DNA of 64,000 nt, taken from Pectobacterium versatile. GTDB taxonomy: Bacteria; Pseudomonadota; Gammaproteobacteria; Enterobacterales; Enterobacteriaceae. The stretch's first letter is position 1; each line of letters starts with the position of its first letter. The notes beneath the pieces were generated by a model. The model was not told where the DNA came from and did not search any database. It saw only the letters and a list, made by a program, of their open reading frames with translations. Both the position numbers and the translations under genes were made by a program. The stretch covers positions 17,378 through 81,377 of the forward strand of contig NZ_JAINZP010000020.1 in assembly GCF_020166435.1 (NCBI RefSeq), written 5' to 3'. Of the stretch, positions 8,778-17,059 are shown in pieces.

Positions 8778-9302
8778 CTACTCGGGATTCTTTGTCTCGG
8801 TATGGCTTGTCGTGCCTGGTGCTGGCGCGGCCATCTGGTTAAACATGGATATCTGCTGCTGCATCTCTTTCATGCGTTGTTGATGCTTCAGCTCTAATAT
8901 CTCTTTCTGCGCTGGCGTCAGCAGGTTATACATTTGGTTGCGCACTCGGGTCATCTGAATCTGACGCTCAAGCTGCACACTCATCATTCGGGTTATCTGC
9001 GCTCGCACCGCCGCTTCATCAAACGTTTCTGCCGTCACCAGCTTATGCATGGCTTTAACATCTTCGGCATTAAACGCCGGTTTGTCCTGACGACTCTGGT
9101 GCATCAAATCACGCATTTGCTGACGCTGTTGCTCGGTCAGCCTCACGCCATCGAACATACCTTGCTGGCCGGGTGCGCCTTTTGTGGCGGAATCATCGAT
9201 ATGCCAGCCGCTCGCCGGGGCGTCTCCACTTTCTGCTGCAAAGGCGGTAAAAGTGCCTAACATAAGCAGTGAAGCAAGAGATAAGGTTGCGAACTGTTGC
9301 AT
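8778..9302 (-). CDS. cpxP: periplasmic adaptor/inhibitor CpxP
   Basis: A 174-residue exported protein. The start ATG at 9302 follows GGAG and gives a clean signal peptide (MQQFATLSLASLLMLGTFTAFA, cut before AESG). The mature part has the two LTxxQ motifs of the CpxP/Spy family: LTEQQRQQMRDLM and LTPAQKEILELK. CpxP is a periplasmic dimer that damps CpxA signalling and delivers misfolded proteins to DegP. The frame is open upstream to 9374, but those codons overlap the promoter region. It is divergent from cpxRA, with a CpxR box between them, so it should be induced by Cpx; its 3'UTR encodes CpxQ. Confidence 0.93.
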   Translation of the reverse strand: MQQFATLSLASLLMLGTFTAFAAESGDAPASGWHIDDSATKGAPGQQGMFDGVRLTEQQRQQMRDLMHQSRQDKPAFNAEDVKAMHKLVTAETFDEAAVRAQITRMMSVQLERQIQMTRVRNQMYNLLTPAQKEILELKHQQRMKEMQQQISMFNQMAAPAPGTTSHTETKNPE

Positions 9303-9386
9303 CAATAACTCTCCAGTGCGGTACGTCATTTTGTGAATCAATGAACAGGAGTCTACGCATCTTGCTGCAAACATGCGTCAGAGGAT

Positions 9387-9401
9387 GTAAAACTACGTAA
9401 A
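9387..9401. promoter_or_regulatory. CpxR box between cpxP and cpxR
   Basis: GTAAA-ACTAC-GTAAA is a perfect match to the GTAAA(N5)GTAAA consensus. It lies 85 bp upstream of the cpxP start and 54 bp upstream of the cpxR start, so it can serve both divergent promoters. Confidence 0.9.
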
Positions 9402-9455
9402 GTCATGGAATAGCGCTAATCTATGTCGTATTTTGCCCTTGGAGGTAGAGAAAAC

Positions 9456-10154
9456 ATGAATAAAATTCTGCTGGTTGATGACGATAGAGAGCTGACTGCT
9501 TTACTGAAAGAATTGCTCGAAATGGAAGGTTTTAACGTCGTTGTCGCCTACGACGGCGAGCAGGCGTTACAGATATTAGATAACACCATTGACCTGTTAT
9601 TACTGGATGTGATGATGCCGAAGAAAAACGGTATCGATACATTAAAAGAACTACGACAGCAGCATCAAACACCGGTCATTATGCTGACCGCCCGCGGCAG
9701 TGAATTAGACCGCGTTCTTGGCTTGGAACTGGGTGCCGATGATTATCTGCCGAAGCCCTTTAATGACCGAGAACTGGTGGCGCGAATTCGCGCAATTCTT
9801 CGCCGTTCCAACTGGACCGATCAACAGCAGGCGGGTGATAACAGTGCACCGACACTGGAAGTCGATGGCCTGCGTCTGAACCCCGGCCGACAGGAAGCCA
9901 GCTTTGACGATATCGTGTTGGATCTGACTGGCACCGAATTCACGTTGCTCTATCTGCTGGCACAACGGCTAGGACAGGTGGTTTCCCGCGAGCATTTAAG
10001 CCAAGAGGTGCTGGGGAAACGGCTGACACCGTTTGACCGTGCGATCGATATGCATATCTCGAATCTGCGGCGTAAATTGCCAGAACGTAAGGACGGTCTG
10101 CCCTGGTTTAAAACGCTGCGCGGACGAGGCTATTTGATGGTGTCGGTTGCATGA
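9456..10154 (+). CDS. cpxR: response regulator CpxR
   Basis: A 232-residue OmpR/PhoB-type regulator, the same length as E. coli CpxR. The receiver domain has the acidic pocket D8-D9-D10, phospho-acceptor D51 (LLLLDVMMPK), T/S at MLTARG and Lys at DDYLPKPF. The C-terminal winged helix ends RTLRGRGYLMVSVA-like (KTLRGRGYLMVSVA here). ATG 9456 follows GGAGGT; the frame reaches back to 9423, but that start lacks a ribosome site. It overlaps cpxA by 4 bases (ATGA). When phosphorylated by CpxA it activates envelope folding and proteolysis genes, including cpxP. Confidence 0.97.
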   Translation: MNKILLVDDDRELTALLKELLEMEGFNVVVAYDGEQALQILDNTIDLLLLDVMMPKKNGIDTLKELRQQHQTPVIMLTARGSELDRVLGLELGADDYLPKPFNDRELVARIRAILRRSNWTDQQQAGDNSAPTLEVDGLRLNPGRQEASFDDIVLDLTGTEFTLLYLLAQRLGQVVSREHLSQEVLGKRLTPFDRAIDMHISNLRRKLPERKDGLPWFKTLRGRGYLMVSVA

Positions 10155-11521
10155 TCAATAGTTTGACCGCTCGTATCTTTGCCATTTTTTGGTTAACGCT
10201 GGCGCTGGTACTTATGCTGGTTCTGATGGTACCCAAGCTAGACTCGCGCCAGCTTACCGCCTTGCTGGAAAACGAGCAGCGGCAGGGCATCATGCTAGAA
10301 CAGCATATTGAAGCAGACCTCGCCAACACGCCAGCCAACGATCTGCGCTGGTGGCTACGGCTGTTCTGGGTGCTGGAGAAGTGGGCGCCGCCGGGGCAGC
10401 GCCTTTTTTTGGTGACCAGCGAAGGCCGGATCTTTGGCGTGGAAAAGCATGAAACACCGATTGTGCGTAACTTTATCGGGTTGTCGGATAATGCCGATCA
10501 CCCACAAAAGAAAAATTACGGCCGTATTGAGCTGCTCGGTCCCTTTGCGATTCAAGATGGTGATGACAACTACCAGCTTTACCTGATTCGTCCCGCCAGT
10601 AGTCCGCAGTCAGACTTCATTAGCCTGCTGTTTGACCGTCCTTTACTGCTGTTGATCTTCACCATGCTGATCAGTTCACCGCTGCTCCTTTGGCTTGCCT
10701 GGAGCCTGGCAAAACCCGCGCGCAAGCTCAAACACGCTGCCGACGAAGTCGCCAAAGGCAATTTACGACAGCACCCTGAATTGGAATCTGGCCCGCAGGA
10801 GTTTCTGGCTACGGGCGTCAGTTTTAACCAGATGGTCAGCGCGCTGGAACGGATGGTCACCGCACAGCAACGTCTGCTGTCGGATATCTCTCATGAGCTG
10901 CGCACGCCGCTGACGCGCTTGCAACTGGCTACAGCGCTGCTGCGTCGGCGTCAGGGAGAAGGCAATGAGCTGAACCGCATCGAGACGGAAACGCAACGGC
11001 TCGACAGCATGATTAACGATCTCCTGGTGCTCTCACGCAATCAGCACAAGAACGAGCTAACCCGTGAGTTCCTGCGTGCCGATGAACTGTGGGGCAATGT
11101 GCTGGACGATGCCGCCTTTGAAGCCGAGCAGATGGGGAAAACGCTGGAAGTGCCCTATCCTCCGGGGCCGTGGACGCTCTTTGGCAACCCAGCCTCGCTC
11201 GACAGTGCGCTGGAAAATATCGTGCGCAACGCGCTGCGTTATTCTCACAACCACATCGAAGTGGCCTTCTCGGTGGATAATCAGGGCATCACCATCAAAG
11301 TGGATGACGATGGCCCCGGCGTGAGCCCGGAAGATCGCGAACAGATTTTCCGCCCCTTCTACCGTACGGATGAAGCGCGTGACCGCGAATCCGGCGGCAG
11401 TGGTTTAGGGCTCGCCATTGTGGAAACCGCCATTACACAGCACAAAGGCTGGGTAAAAGCGGAAGACAGTCCACTGGGCGGATTACGACTGATAATCTGG
11501 CTGCCGTTGCATCAACGGTAA
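10151..11521 (+). CDS. cpxA: sensor histidine kinase CpxA
   Basis: A 456-residue inner-membrane kinase. The first membrane segment is at about residues 8-28, followed by a periplasmic sensor of about 135 residues and a second membrane segment near residues 165-187 (LLLLIFTMLISSPLLLWLAW). HAMP follows (AKPARKLKHAADEVAKGN), then the H box DISHELRTPLTR with His248, exactly the E. coli position. The ATP lid has N (ENIVRNALRYS), G1 (DDDGPGVSP), F (FRPFYRTD) and G2 (GGSGLGLAI) boxes. It is translationally coupled to cpxR and followed by a hairpin terminator. Confidence 0.97.
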   Translation: MINSLTARIFAIFWLTLALVLMLVLMVPKLDSRQLTALLENEQRQGIMLEQHIEADLANTPANDLRWWLRLFWVLEKWAPPGQRLFLVTSEGRIFGVEKHETPIVRNFIGLSDNADHPQKKNYGRIELLGPFAIQDGDDNYQLYLIRPASSPQSDFISLLFDRPLLLLIFTMLISSPLLLWLAWSLAKPARKLKHAADEVAKGNLRQHPELESGPQEFLATGVSFNQMVSALERMVTAQQRLLSDISHELRTPLTRLQLATALLRRRQGEGNELNRIETETQRLDSMINDLLVLSRNQHKNELTREFLRADELWGNVLDDAAFEAEQMGKTLEVPYPPGPWTLFGNPASLDSALENIVRNALRYSHNHIEVAFSVDNQGITIKVDDDGPGVSPEDREQIFRPFYRTDEARDRESGGSGLGLAIVETAITQHKGWVKAEDSPLGGLRLIIWLPLHQR

Positions 11522-11572
11522 ATCAGGCAGGCTATTTTCCCACCACCGACGTTTCCCTCTATAACACGCTCT

Positions 11573-11595
11573 CAGGTGCCCGACATGGGCACCTG
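11573..11595 (+). terminator. hairpin after cpxA
   Basis: CAGGTGCCC-GACAT-GGGCACCTG, a perfect 9-bp stem followed by TCACTTTCTGTTT. It starts 52 bp after the cpxA stop codon. Confidence 0.65.
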
Positions 11596-11714
11596 TCACT
11601 TTCTGTTTATCTTCTCAAGGTTATACTGGATTGAGTTTTTTAGGCGATTGCGTAGAGTGATCGCCACTCATGCCGAAAACAGGCAAGACCCGTGTTGAAT
11701 GAAGGATACAAACC

Positions 11715-13889
11715 ATGAAAGGAGTAACGCTGCTGGCTGGCGTACTGACCGCGTTAATGAGCAGCCAGGCATTCAGTTCCAGCGATGGAGTGTGCGGCTT
11801 TTCCGACTCGGAATGTGGCGTGTCCGCCCTGCCCTATTTGCAGCCGGGCAACGACACGCGTGCTAACCTGATGTTGCTGCAAAGCCGTCTCCACAACATG
11901 TCGCTTCCGTTACCCCATCCTTTGCCCGATCAAACGCGTTCACGTATCGACCCTTTCACAGCCTACCGGGTCATGGGGATTGCAGCCACGGAAGAGGTTC
12001 CTTCGTCAGGTTCAGCGGAGGATATCACGGCAGATGCGCCTTACCTTTCGACACTGAATAAAGCGAAGCAGCTTAACCTTCCTTTAGCCGTTCAGGGCAC
12101 GATCTCCACGTTTTCGCCTGACGATAACGAAGGACGCCATATTTCCAATGCGCTCTCCACGCTGGAAGCGTTTTTCGATGTCCTGCTGGCTGACACACAG
12201 CTCACCAATGAGCAACGCACGCTGCTGGCACATCAGCGGGTGAATCTCCTCAACCCGCTGTATACCAAAGAGGCGCTGAACGAGGGTCTTGCAAGTCTGC
12301 CGGACGAAGGACATGCCGGCGCACTTAATCAGTATCTGTTCGCGGTTCTCGCGTTTTATCAGGGACACTTTGATGAGGCGGAAAGCGGCTTTGAGGTGCT
12401 AACGTCCTCATCGCAGCCGTGGGTGGCGGAAACATCGCGCTATATGTTGATTCGCGTAGCAATCAATAAAGCGATGGAAAACGCGCTTGATGAATACAAC
12501 ATGTTTGATGCCAGTAAAGCCGATAAAGCGGCTGCACAGCAGGCCATTCAGCATATTGGCGACTATCTGAAACAGTATCCTGACGGGCAATACATCGAGT
12601 CCGCTAACGGGCTGTACCGCCGCGCTTACTGGATTCTGGACGATGTGAATGCCCTGGCGACAACGTACCAACACGAGCTGAACAACACCACCGACGTCGA
12701 AACCCTCCTTGAATTGAGCGACGAGATCGACAACAAGCTGCTGGAAAATCGGCAGTTCACCAGCGCGCCGGGCAGCCCACCGTTGACGATGGTGCAAGAT
12801 CTCAAGCGCTTGCGTTCAGATGACGGCTGGCTGGCATTACCCGCCTTATCCACTGACGAGCTGGCCGCGCAGAAGCCGCTGTTTGCGCAAGACAACATGC
12901 AGGACGCGTTCAGCTACCTTCAGGCAGCGCAGCTGTTTTATGGTCAAAAAGATTACGCTGCCGTGGTTAACAGCGTTCCCGCAACACAGGCGAACGATCT
13001 GACTGATACCGTGCGTTTCAGCCTGCAAGTCTTACGCGGTCGGGCGCTGGTGCGTCTGGAGCGCTGGGATGAGGCGGAAACGCACTGGCGTCAGCTGTTA
13101 ACGCGCAATATGGGGTACACGCAAAATCAGTTCCTGCAACTGGCGCTGGCGGAAACGCTGGTCAAGGCAGGTCATCCAGAGCGGATCTTTGCCGCCGACA
13201 GCCCAGTGAAAAATCTGCGTTTCCGTTCAGCCGTGCTGAAAATTAGCGCCAACGCCGCTCTGTTACGTCAGCAAACAGGCCCGCAGCAAACCCATGAAGA
13301 ACGGGCTATCGCACTGCATACGTTGTTAACCAAGTCGCTAACCCACGGTGATTACGCCAGCTATCTCAAAGATGTTCAGTTGAGGAAAGACATTGCGCCG
13401 CTAGTCAGCAGTGAAAATCAAAGCTGGAATCAGGAAGATTTAACAGCATTTGACTGGGACGGCAGCGATACCGAAGAAGACTACCAATGCCCAGCGCTGG
13501 GTAGCGTGGTCGAGACGCTGAATCAACGCCCCAATGATGCCCGTTCGATTAACTGCCTCGGTGAGTTTTTCCTGCGCACCAATAACAGCGTGGGCTTCGA
13601 CTGGGGAGAAGGCAGCATGTTGAGTGGACTCACCAACGCGCCAACGCAGTTCGTCGGCACCGAATATAACCGTTTGGATGGGTATATGCGGGTGATTGCC
13701 GACCCGAAAGCGCCGCCGGAAGACAAAACCTATGCCCTGTATCGCGCGGTTAACTGCTATGCGCCAAGCGGCTATAACGACTGTGGTCCGCAGGACATCA
13801 GCAAGGCAACCCGCAAAGCCTGGTTTACCCAACTGAAAACCAAGTACAAAGGCAGCGTGTGGGCAGACAAGCTCGATTATTACTGGTAA
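11715..13889 (+). CDS. uncharacterised exported protein, helical repeat-rich
   Basis: A 724-residue protein that I do not recognise by name. ATG 11715 is preceded by GAAGGAT. Residues 1-21 form a signal peptide (MKGVTLLAGVLTALMSSQAFS); the next residues hold a Cys pair (VCGFSDSECG). The middle is Ala/Leu-rich with TPR-like stretches (YLFAVLAFYQGHFDEAESGF; LRGRALVRLERWDEAETHWR), suggesting a periplasmic scaffold. The C-terminal part has conserved-looking Cys (QCPALGS, INCLGEFF, NCYAPSGYNDCG). The next gene (DUF3142) starts inside its last codons, so the two are translationally coupled and probably act together. Confidence 0.75.
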   Translation: MKGVTLLAGVLTALMSSQAFSSSDGVCGFSDSECGVSALPYLQPGNDTRANLMLLQSRLHNMSLPLPHPLPDQTRSRIDPFTAYRVMGIAATEEVPSSGSAEDITADAPYLSTLNKAKQLNLPLAVQGTISTFSPDDNEGRHISNALSTLEAFFDVLLADTQLTNEQRTLLAHQRVNLLNPLYTKEALNEGLASLPDEGHAGALNQYLFAVLAFYQGHFDEAESGFEVLTSSSQPWVAETSRYMLIRVAINKAMENALDEYNMFDASKADKAAAQQAIQHIGDYLKQYPDGQYIESANGLYRRAYWILDDVNALATTYQHELNNTTDVETLLELSDEIDNKLLENRQFTSAPGSPPLTMVQDLKRLRSDDGWLALPALSTDELAAQKPLFAQDNMQDAFSYLQAAQLFYGQKDYAAVVNSVPATQANDLTDTVRFSLQVLRGRALVRLERWDEAETHWRQLLTRNMGYTQNQFLQLALAETLVKAGHPERIFAADSPVKNLRFRSAVLKISANAALLRQQTGPQQTHEERAIALHTLLTKSLTHGDYASYLKDVQLRKDIAPLVSSENQSWNQEDLTAFDWDGSDTEEDYQCPALGSVVETLNQRPNDARSINCLGEFFLRTNNSVGFDWGEGSMLSGLTNAPTQFVGTEYNRLDGYMRVIADPKAPPEDKTYALYRAVNCYAPSGYNDCGPQDISKATRKAWFTQLKTKYKGSVWADKLDYYW

Positions 13890-14659
13890 CGCCGTTAATC
13901 GTGCTGGCCGGCCTGCTCTCATTCTGTACGCAGGCCGCTTCCGTTAACGCAATCCCTTCAGCCATCAACACGGCGCACCCCATCGTCGACGCAACACGCT
14001 ATCAGGATTTCTGGCTGTGGGCGGCGGTGCGGCCCCAGCCGATTCTGCATCAGGCACAGACGCTGTACCTGCATCAGGGCGAAGTGGCGCGCCGTCAGGG
14101 CAAGGTCGTGTTCCTGCGTCAGGGGATCCCGCCCAGCCAGCTGCGCGTTAACCGCGTCTGGCTGGCTTTCCGCATGACCACGCTGGAGCTTTCCGATCGC
14201 CACCTGAACCGGATACTAAAGTTACGGGAAAAGTGGCAGCGTCAGGGGAATCAAGTTGCTGGGATTCAGATCGATTTTGACGCGAAAAGCTATCAATTGG
14301 CAGGCTATGTCGCGTTTCTGACGCAATTACGCGAGCGTTTACCCGAAGATTGTCAGCTCAGTATTACGGGGCTGCTCGACTGGTCGAAAACTGGTGATGT
14401 TGCGGCGTTGAACCGCTTACAAGGCAAGCTGGATGAAGTGGTGGTGCAAACCTATCAGGGTCGCAGCACCATTACCAACTACGCCGAGTACCTGCCCGCG
14501 CTGATGAAGCTGACCCTGCCTTTCCGAGTCGGGCTGGTACAACACGGCAAGTGGGAACCGCAGTGGCAGCAGCGCCTTGCCACTTCACCGTATTATCGCG
14601 GGGAAGTGGTGTTTCTGGTGAATCCGCCCCTGAAAAAATCCGCCACCGGCAGATTGTAG
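13859..14659 (+). CDS. DUF3142-type exported protein
   Basis: A 266-residue protein starting at GTG 13859 within the preceding gene (31-bp overlap in another frame). The N-terminal segment LLLVTPLIVLAGLLSFCTQA is a signal sequence. The core resembles the DUF3142 family: VWLAFRMTTLEL, then AGIQIDFDAKSYQLAGYVAFL, LSITGLLDWSKTGD and DEVVVQTYQGRSTITNY. The arrangement of acidic residues on successive strands recalls a TIM-barrel glycosidase fold (IQIDFD at a strand end), but no activity is established. A later GTG (codon 16) is possible. It converges on trmL with 15 bp between stops and no obvious terminator. Confidence 0.7.
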   Translation: MGRQARLLLVTPLIVLAGLLSFCTQAASVNAIPSAINTAHPIVDATRYQDFWLWAAVRPQPILHQAQTLYLHQGEVARRQGKVVFLRQGIPPSQLRVNRVWLAFRMTTLELSDRHLNRILKLREKWQRQGNQVAGIQIDFDAKSYQLAGYVAFLTQLRERLPEDCQLSITGLLDWSKTGDVAALNRLQGKLDEVVVQTYQGRSTITNYAEYLPALMKLTLPFRVGLVQHGKWEPQWQQRLATSPYYRGEVVFLVNPPLKKSATGRL

Positions 14660-14674
14660 CAAGGTAAGCTATGG

Positions 14675-15139
14675 CTACAGGCAACCACCGAAGCCATTTT
14701 GCCGCCAGGCTTCATAGCTGATAATCGCCACGGCATTCGACAGATTCAGGCTACGGTTATTAGACTGCATGGGAATGCGGATACGGAAATCCGACTCAAA
14801 GCCGTTACGAATCTCGTCTGGCAGGCCGGACGTTTCCGATCCAAACAGCAATACATCACCTGGCTGGTAGCTCGGTTGGTCATACGGGCGGCTGCCTTTG
14901 GTGGTACAGGCGAAGATACGTTTGCCGGGAATCGCAGCCAGAAAATCCTGATAGTTTTTATGACGGCTGACGTTCGCCAGATCGTGATAATCCAGTCCCG
15001 CACGGCGCAGCTTTTTCTCTTCAAAATCAAAACCCAGCGGTTCAATCAAATGAAGCGTACAGCCGTTGTTGGCCGCCAGTCGGATAATATTGCCAGTGTT
15101 CGGTGCAATTTGAGGCTCATAGAGCGCGATATGGAACAT
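14675..15139 (-). CDS. trmL: tRNA (cytidine/uridine-34-2'-O)-methyltransferase TrmL
   Basis: A 154-residue SPOUT methyltransferase (E. coli TrmL/YibK about 157). It starts [20 protein letters not shown], with the SPOUT N-terminal Asn/Arg motif. The knot region contains [11 protein letters not shown] (motif 2) and [18 protein letters not shown] (motif 3), which binds AdoMet. The enzyme methylates the ribose at wobble position 34 of the leucine tRNAs CmAA and cmnm5UmAA. Its upstream region carries two repeat elements. Confidence 0.95.
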   Translation of the reverse strand: MFHIALYEPQIAPNTGNIIRLAANNGCTLHLIEPLGFDFEEKKLRRAGLDYHDLANVSRHKNYQDFLAAIPGKRIFACTTKGSRPYDQPSYQPGDVLLFGSETSGLPDEIRNGFESDFRIRIPMQSNNRSLNLSNAVAIISYEAWRQNGFGGCL

Positions 15140-15251
15140 GAGATAGCGTCAACCACGAAGAAAAATTCCGCCGCAGTATAACGCATTCCCACAGGGCAGC
15201 CCAAAACCTGTGCACGCAGGATTGCGGATTACTCTGTACTTATGCCAGTCG

Positions 15252-15340
15252 CTTAAGAACCGAGATACACGGAGCGACCACGGGGCGAGGTATCCCTGCG
15301 GGAACCTCATCCCCGTGTTTCTCCTAAAAATGAGCTTAAG
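15252..15340. repeat. dispersed intergenic repeat, copy B
   Basis: An 89-bp element bounded by CTTAAG at both ends; second copy of the sequence at 2438-2525, same orientation. The dyad CGGGGCGAGGT...ACCTCATCCCCG could form a hairpin. It lies upstream of trmL. Confidence 0.8.
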
Positions 15341-15442
15341 TAATCGACATCTGCTTACTCTGCACGACGTTTTCATCCGCAGCGATTACACTTAAGTGAA
15401 TACATCAGGATAATGTGCTGATGAAAACACGATGCGGGCATG

Positions 15443-15569
15443 TATACCCTAAATAATTCGAGTTGCGTGAAGGCGGCAACCGGGCGAATCCCCAGGAGCT
15501 TACTCAGGTAAGTGACTGGGGTGAGTAAGGGCGGCCAACGCACAAGCAGCTTGAAGTATGACGGGTATA
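15443..15569. repeat. ERIC element 1 (127 bp)
   Basis: The central block has the enterobacterial repetitive intergenic consensus: AATCCCCAGGAGCTTACTC then GGTAAGTGACTGGGGTGAG. The ends are inverted: TATACCCTAAATAATTCGAG at the left, CTTGAAGTATGACGGGTATA at the right. Total 127 bp, the usual ERIC length. It ends 17 bp before the yhhA-like start codon, so it probably lies in that gene's promoter or leader. Confidence 0.93.
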
Positions 15570-15586
15570 GCCTGCGTGGAGGTTTA

Positions 15587-15883
15587 ATGAAACACCCTAA
15601 GACACTATTGGCCTGTGCAGCCCTGCTCAGCCTACCGCTTCTGGCGAGTGCCAATACGCCGCAAGCACCCACGCCTCAACAGCAGTTTGAGAGCGGCATA
15701 AGCAGCCAGAAACAGTTGCAGCAAAATATGCAGCAGAACCAGAAATTACAGCAACAGCAGCTAAATAATCAGCTCCAGCAGCGCAACCAGCAGTTGCAGC
15801 AACAGCGCCAGCAGCAGCTACAACAGGATTTACAGCGGTCACAGAGAACCACTCCGCCGCCGCCAATTAAGCAGAATCCCTGA
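15587..15883 (+). CDS. small exported Gln-rich protein (YhhA/DUF2756-like)
   Basis: A 98-residue protein. ATG 15587 follows GGAGG. Residues 1-22 are a signal peptide (MKHPKTLLACAALLSLPLLASA). The mature part is about 40% Gln, in stretches such as QQNQKLQQQQLNNQLQQRNQ, likely a charged/polar helix, ending in a Pro run (TTPPPPIKQNP). E. coli yhhA, a Gln-rich DUF2756 protein, adjoins ugpQ; here the ugp operon is 1.2 kb away, supporting equivalence. Function unknown. The frame continues upstream into the ERIC element, but that part is not likely translated. Confidence 0.75.
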   Translation: MKHPKTLLACAALLSLPLLASANTPQAPTPQQQFESGISSQKQLQQNMQQNQKLQQQQLNNQLQQRNQQLQQQRQQQLQQDLQRSQRTTPPPPIKQNP

Positions 15884-15896
15884 TGCGATGATGGCC

Positions 15897-16853
15897 TTAT
15901 AGCCGCACACCCATCAGCGTTAAAATCAACGGCGTGGTTAACGCCGCCATCGCCGTTGATAACAGCAGGCTTGATGCCACCGGGCCGCCCAGCACATCGA
16001 ACTGACGCGACATCAGATAGACGTTGACGCCCACCGCCATCGACCCCAGCAGCACAACTGCTCGCGTTTCCATTTCCGGCAGGCCGAGCGCGATAGCAAT
16101 CCCCCAGATCACCAGCGGCTGTACCAGCAGTTTGATCGTACAAATCGCTGTGCTGATCTGCCAACCGTCACGCACGCGGTATTCCGCCAGCCCCATTCCC
16201 AGCGCTACCAGCGATAGCGGTGCAGCAATCTGCCCCAGCATGGCCAGCGGTTGGTCAACATACGACGGCAGCGGCAGGCCCGTCAGGCTAAATAAGGTCC
16301 CGGACAGAATGCCGATGATCAGCGGGTTCTTCAGCACGCCCAGCGCGGTTTTGGTAAAGCCCTGTAGCGACAGCGCCCCGTTACGCGCCCATTCCACCGA
16401 CACCGTCACCAGCGTCCACAAAATAAGCCCGTTAAACACCACCACCAGCGCGACCGACGGGATCGCCTCTTCGCCCAGCATCAGCGTGGCAATCGGCAGC
16501 CCCAGCATCACGTTGTTGGAGAAGATGCCGCTCAACGCAAACAGCGAGCCAGAGACACCATCAAGATGAAAGATTTTGCGCGCCACGATGCGGCCCAGAA
16601 CAAACACCAGCAAACAGCCACCAAAAAAGGCGATCAGCAGTCGGGCATCTACCACCGGACGTTTGGAAAAATCCGACATCAGGCGGAATAGCATGGCGGG
16701 CATAGCGACGGAGAAGACAAAGCGCGTCATGCCATCGGTAACGGTGGTCGGCCATTTACCGTAGCGAATCAGGCTATAGCCGAGCGCGATAAGAACAAAG
16801 AGGGGTAACGATAGAAAAATCTGGTGCCAAAGCGAAACAATAAATGCGGGCAT
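15897..16853 (-). CDS. AEC-family permease
   Basis: A 318-residue protein with about ten hydrophobic segments in two halves, typical of the auxin efflux carrier (AEC) family that includes malonate carriers. Characteristic stretches are FALSGIFSNNVMLGLPIATLM, with the family's N-x-x-x-x-G-x-P element in the first half, and VVLLGSMAVGVNVYLMSRQ near the C-terminus. Start ATG 16853. It converges with the yhhA-like gene, with 13 bp between stops. An ERIC element separates its start from ugpQ, so it is a separate unit. The substrate cannot be deduced; small organic acids are typical. Confidence 0.85.
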   Translation of the reverse strand: MPAFIVSLWHQIFLSLPLFVLIALGYSLIRYGKWPTTVTDGMTRFVFSVAMPAMLFRLMSDFSKRPVVDARLLIAFFGGCLLVFVLGRIVARKIFHLDGVSGSLFALSGIFSNNVMLGLPIATLMLGEEAIPSVALVVVFNGLILWTLVTVSVEWARNGALSLQGFTKTALGVLKNPLIIGILSGTLFSLTGLPLPSYVDQPLAMLGQIAAPLSLVALGMGLAEYRVRDGWQISTAICTIKLLVQPLVIWGIAIALGLPEMETRAVVLLGSMAVGVNVYLMSRQFDVLGGPVASSLLLSTAMAALTTPLILTLMGVRL

Positions 16854-16922
16854 GAAGCCACTTCCTTATTACCGGCACCAAGTCAGAAAGAGGATCCGCC
16901 GCAATCAAAGATAATACGGAGG

Positions 16923-17048
16923 TATACCCTAAATAATTCGAGTTGCGTGAAGGCGGCAACCGCGTGAATCCCCAGGAGCTTACTCAGGTAAGTGACTGGG
17001 TGAGCAAGGGAAGCCAACGCACAAGCAGCTTGAAGTATGACGGGTATA
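16923..17048. repeat. ERIC element 2 (126 bp)
   Basis: Same structure and orientation as the copy at 15443-15569: TATACCCTAAATAATTCGAG, GTGAATCCCCAGGAGCTTAC, GTAAGTGACTGGGTGAGC, and the end ACGGGTATA. A few substitutions and one deletion separate the copies. It lies between ugpQ and the AEC gene and could be the 3' end of the ugp transcript. Confidence 0.93.
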
Positions 17049-17059
17049 ATAGGCAGACC

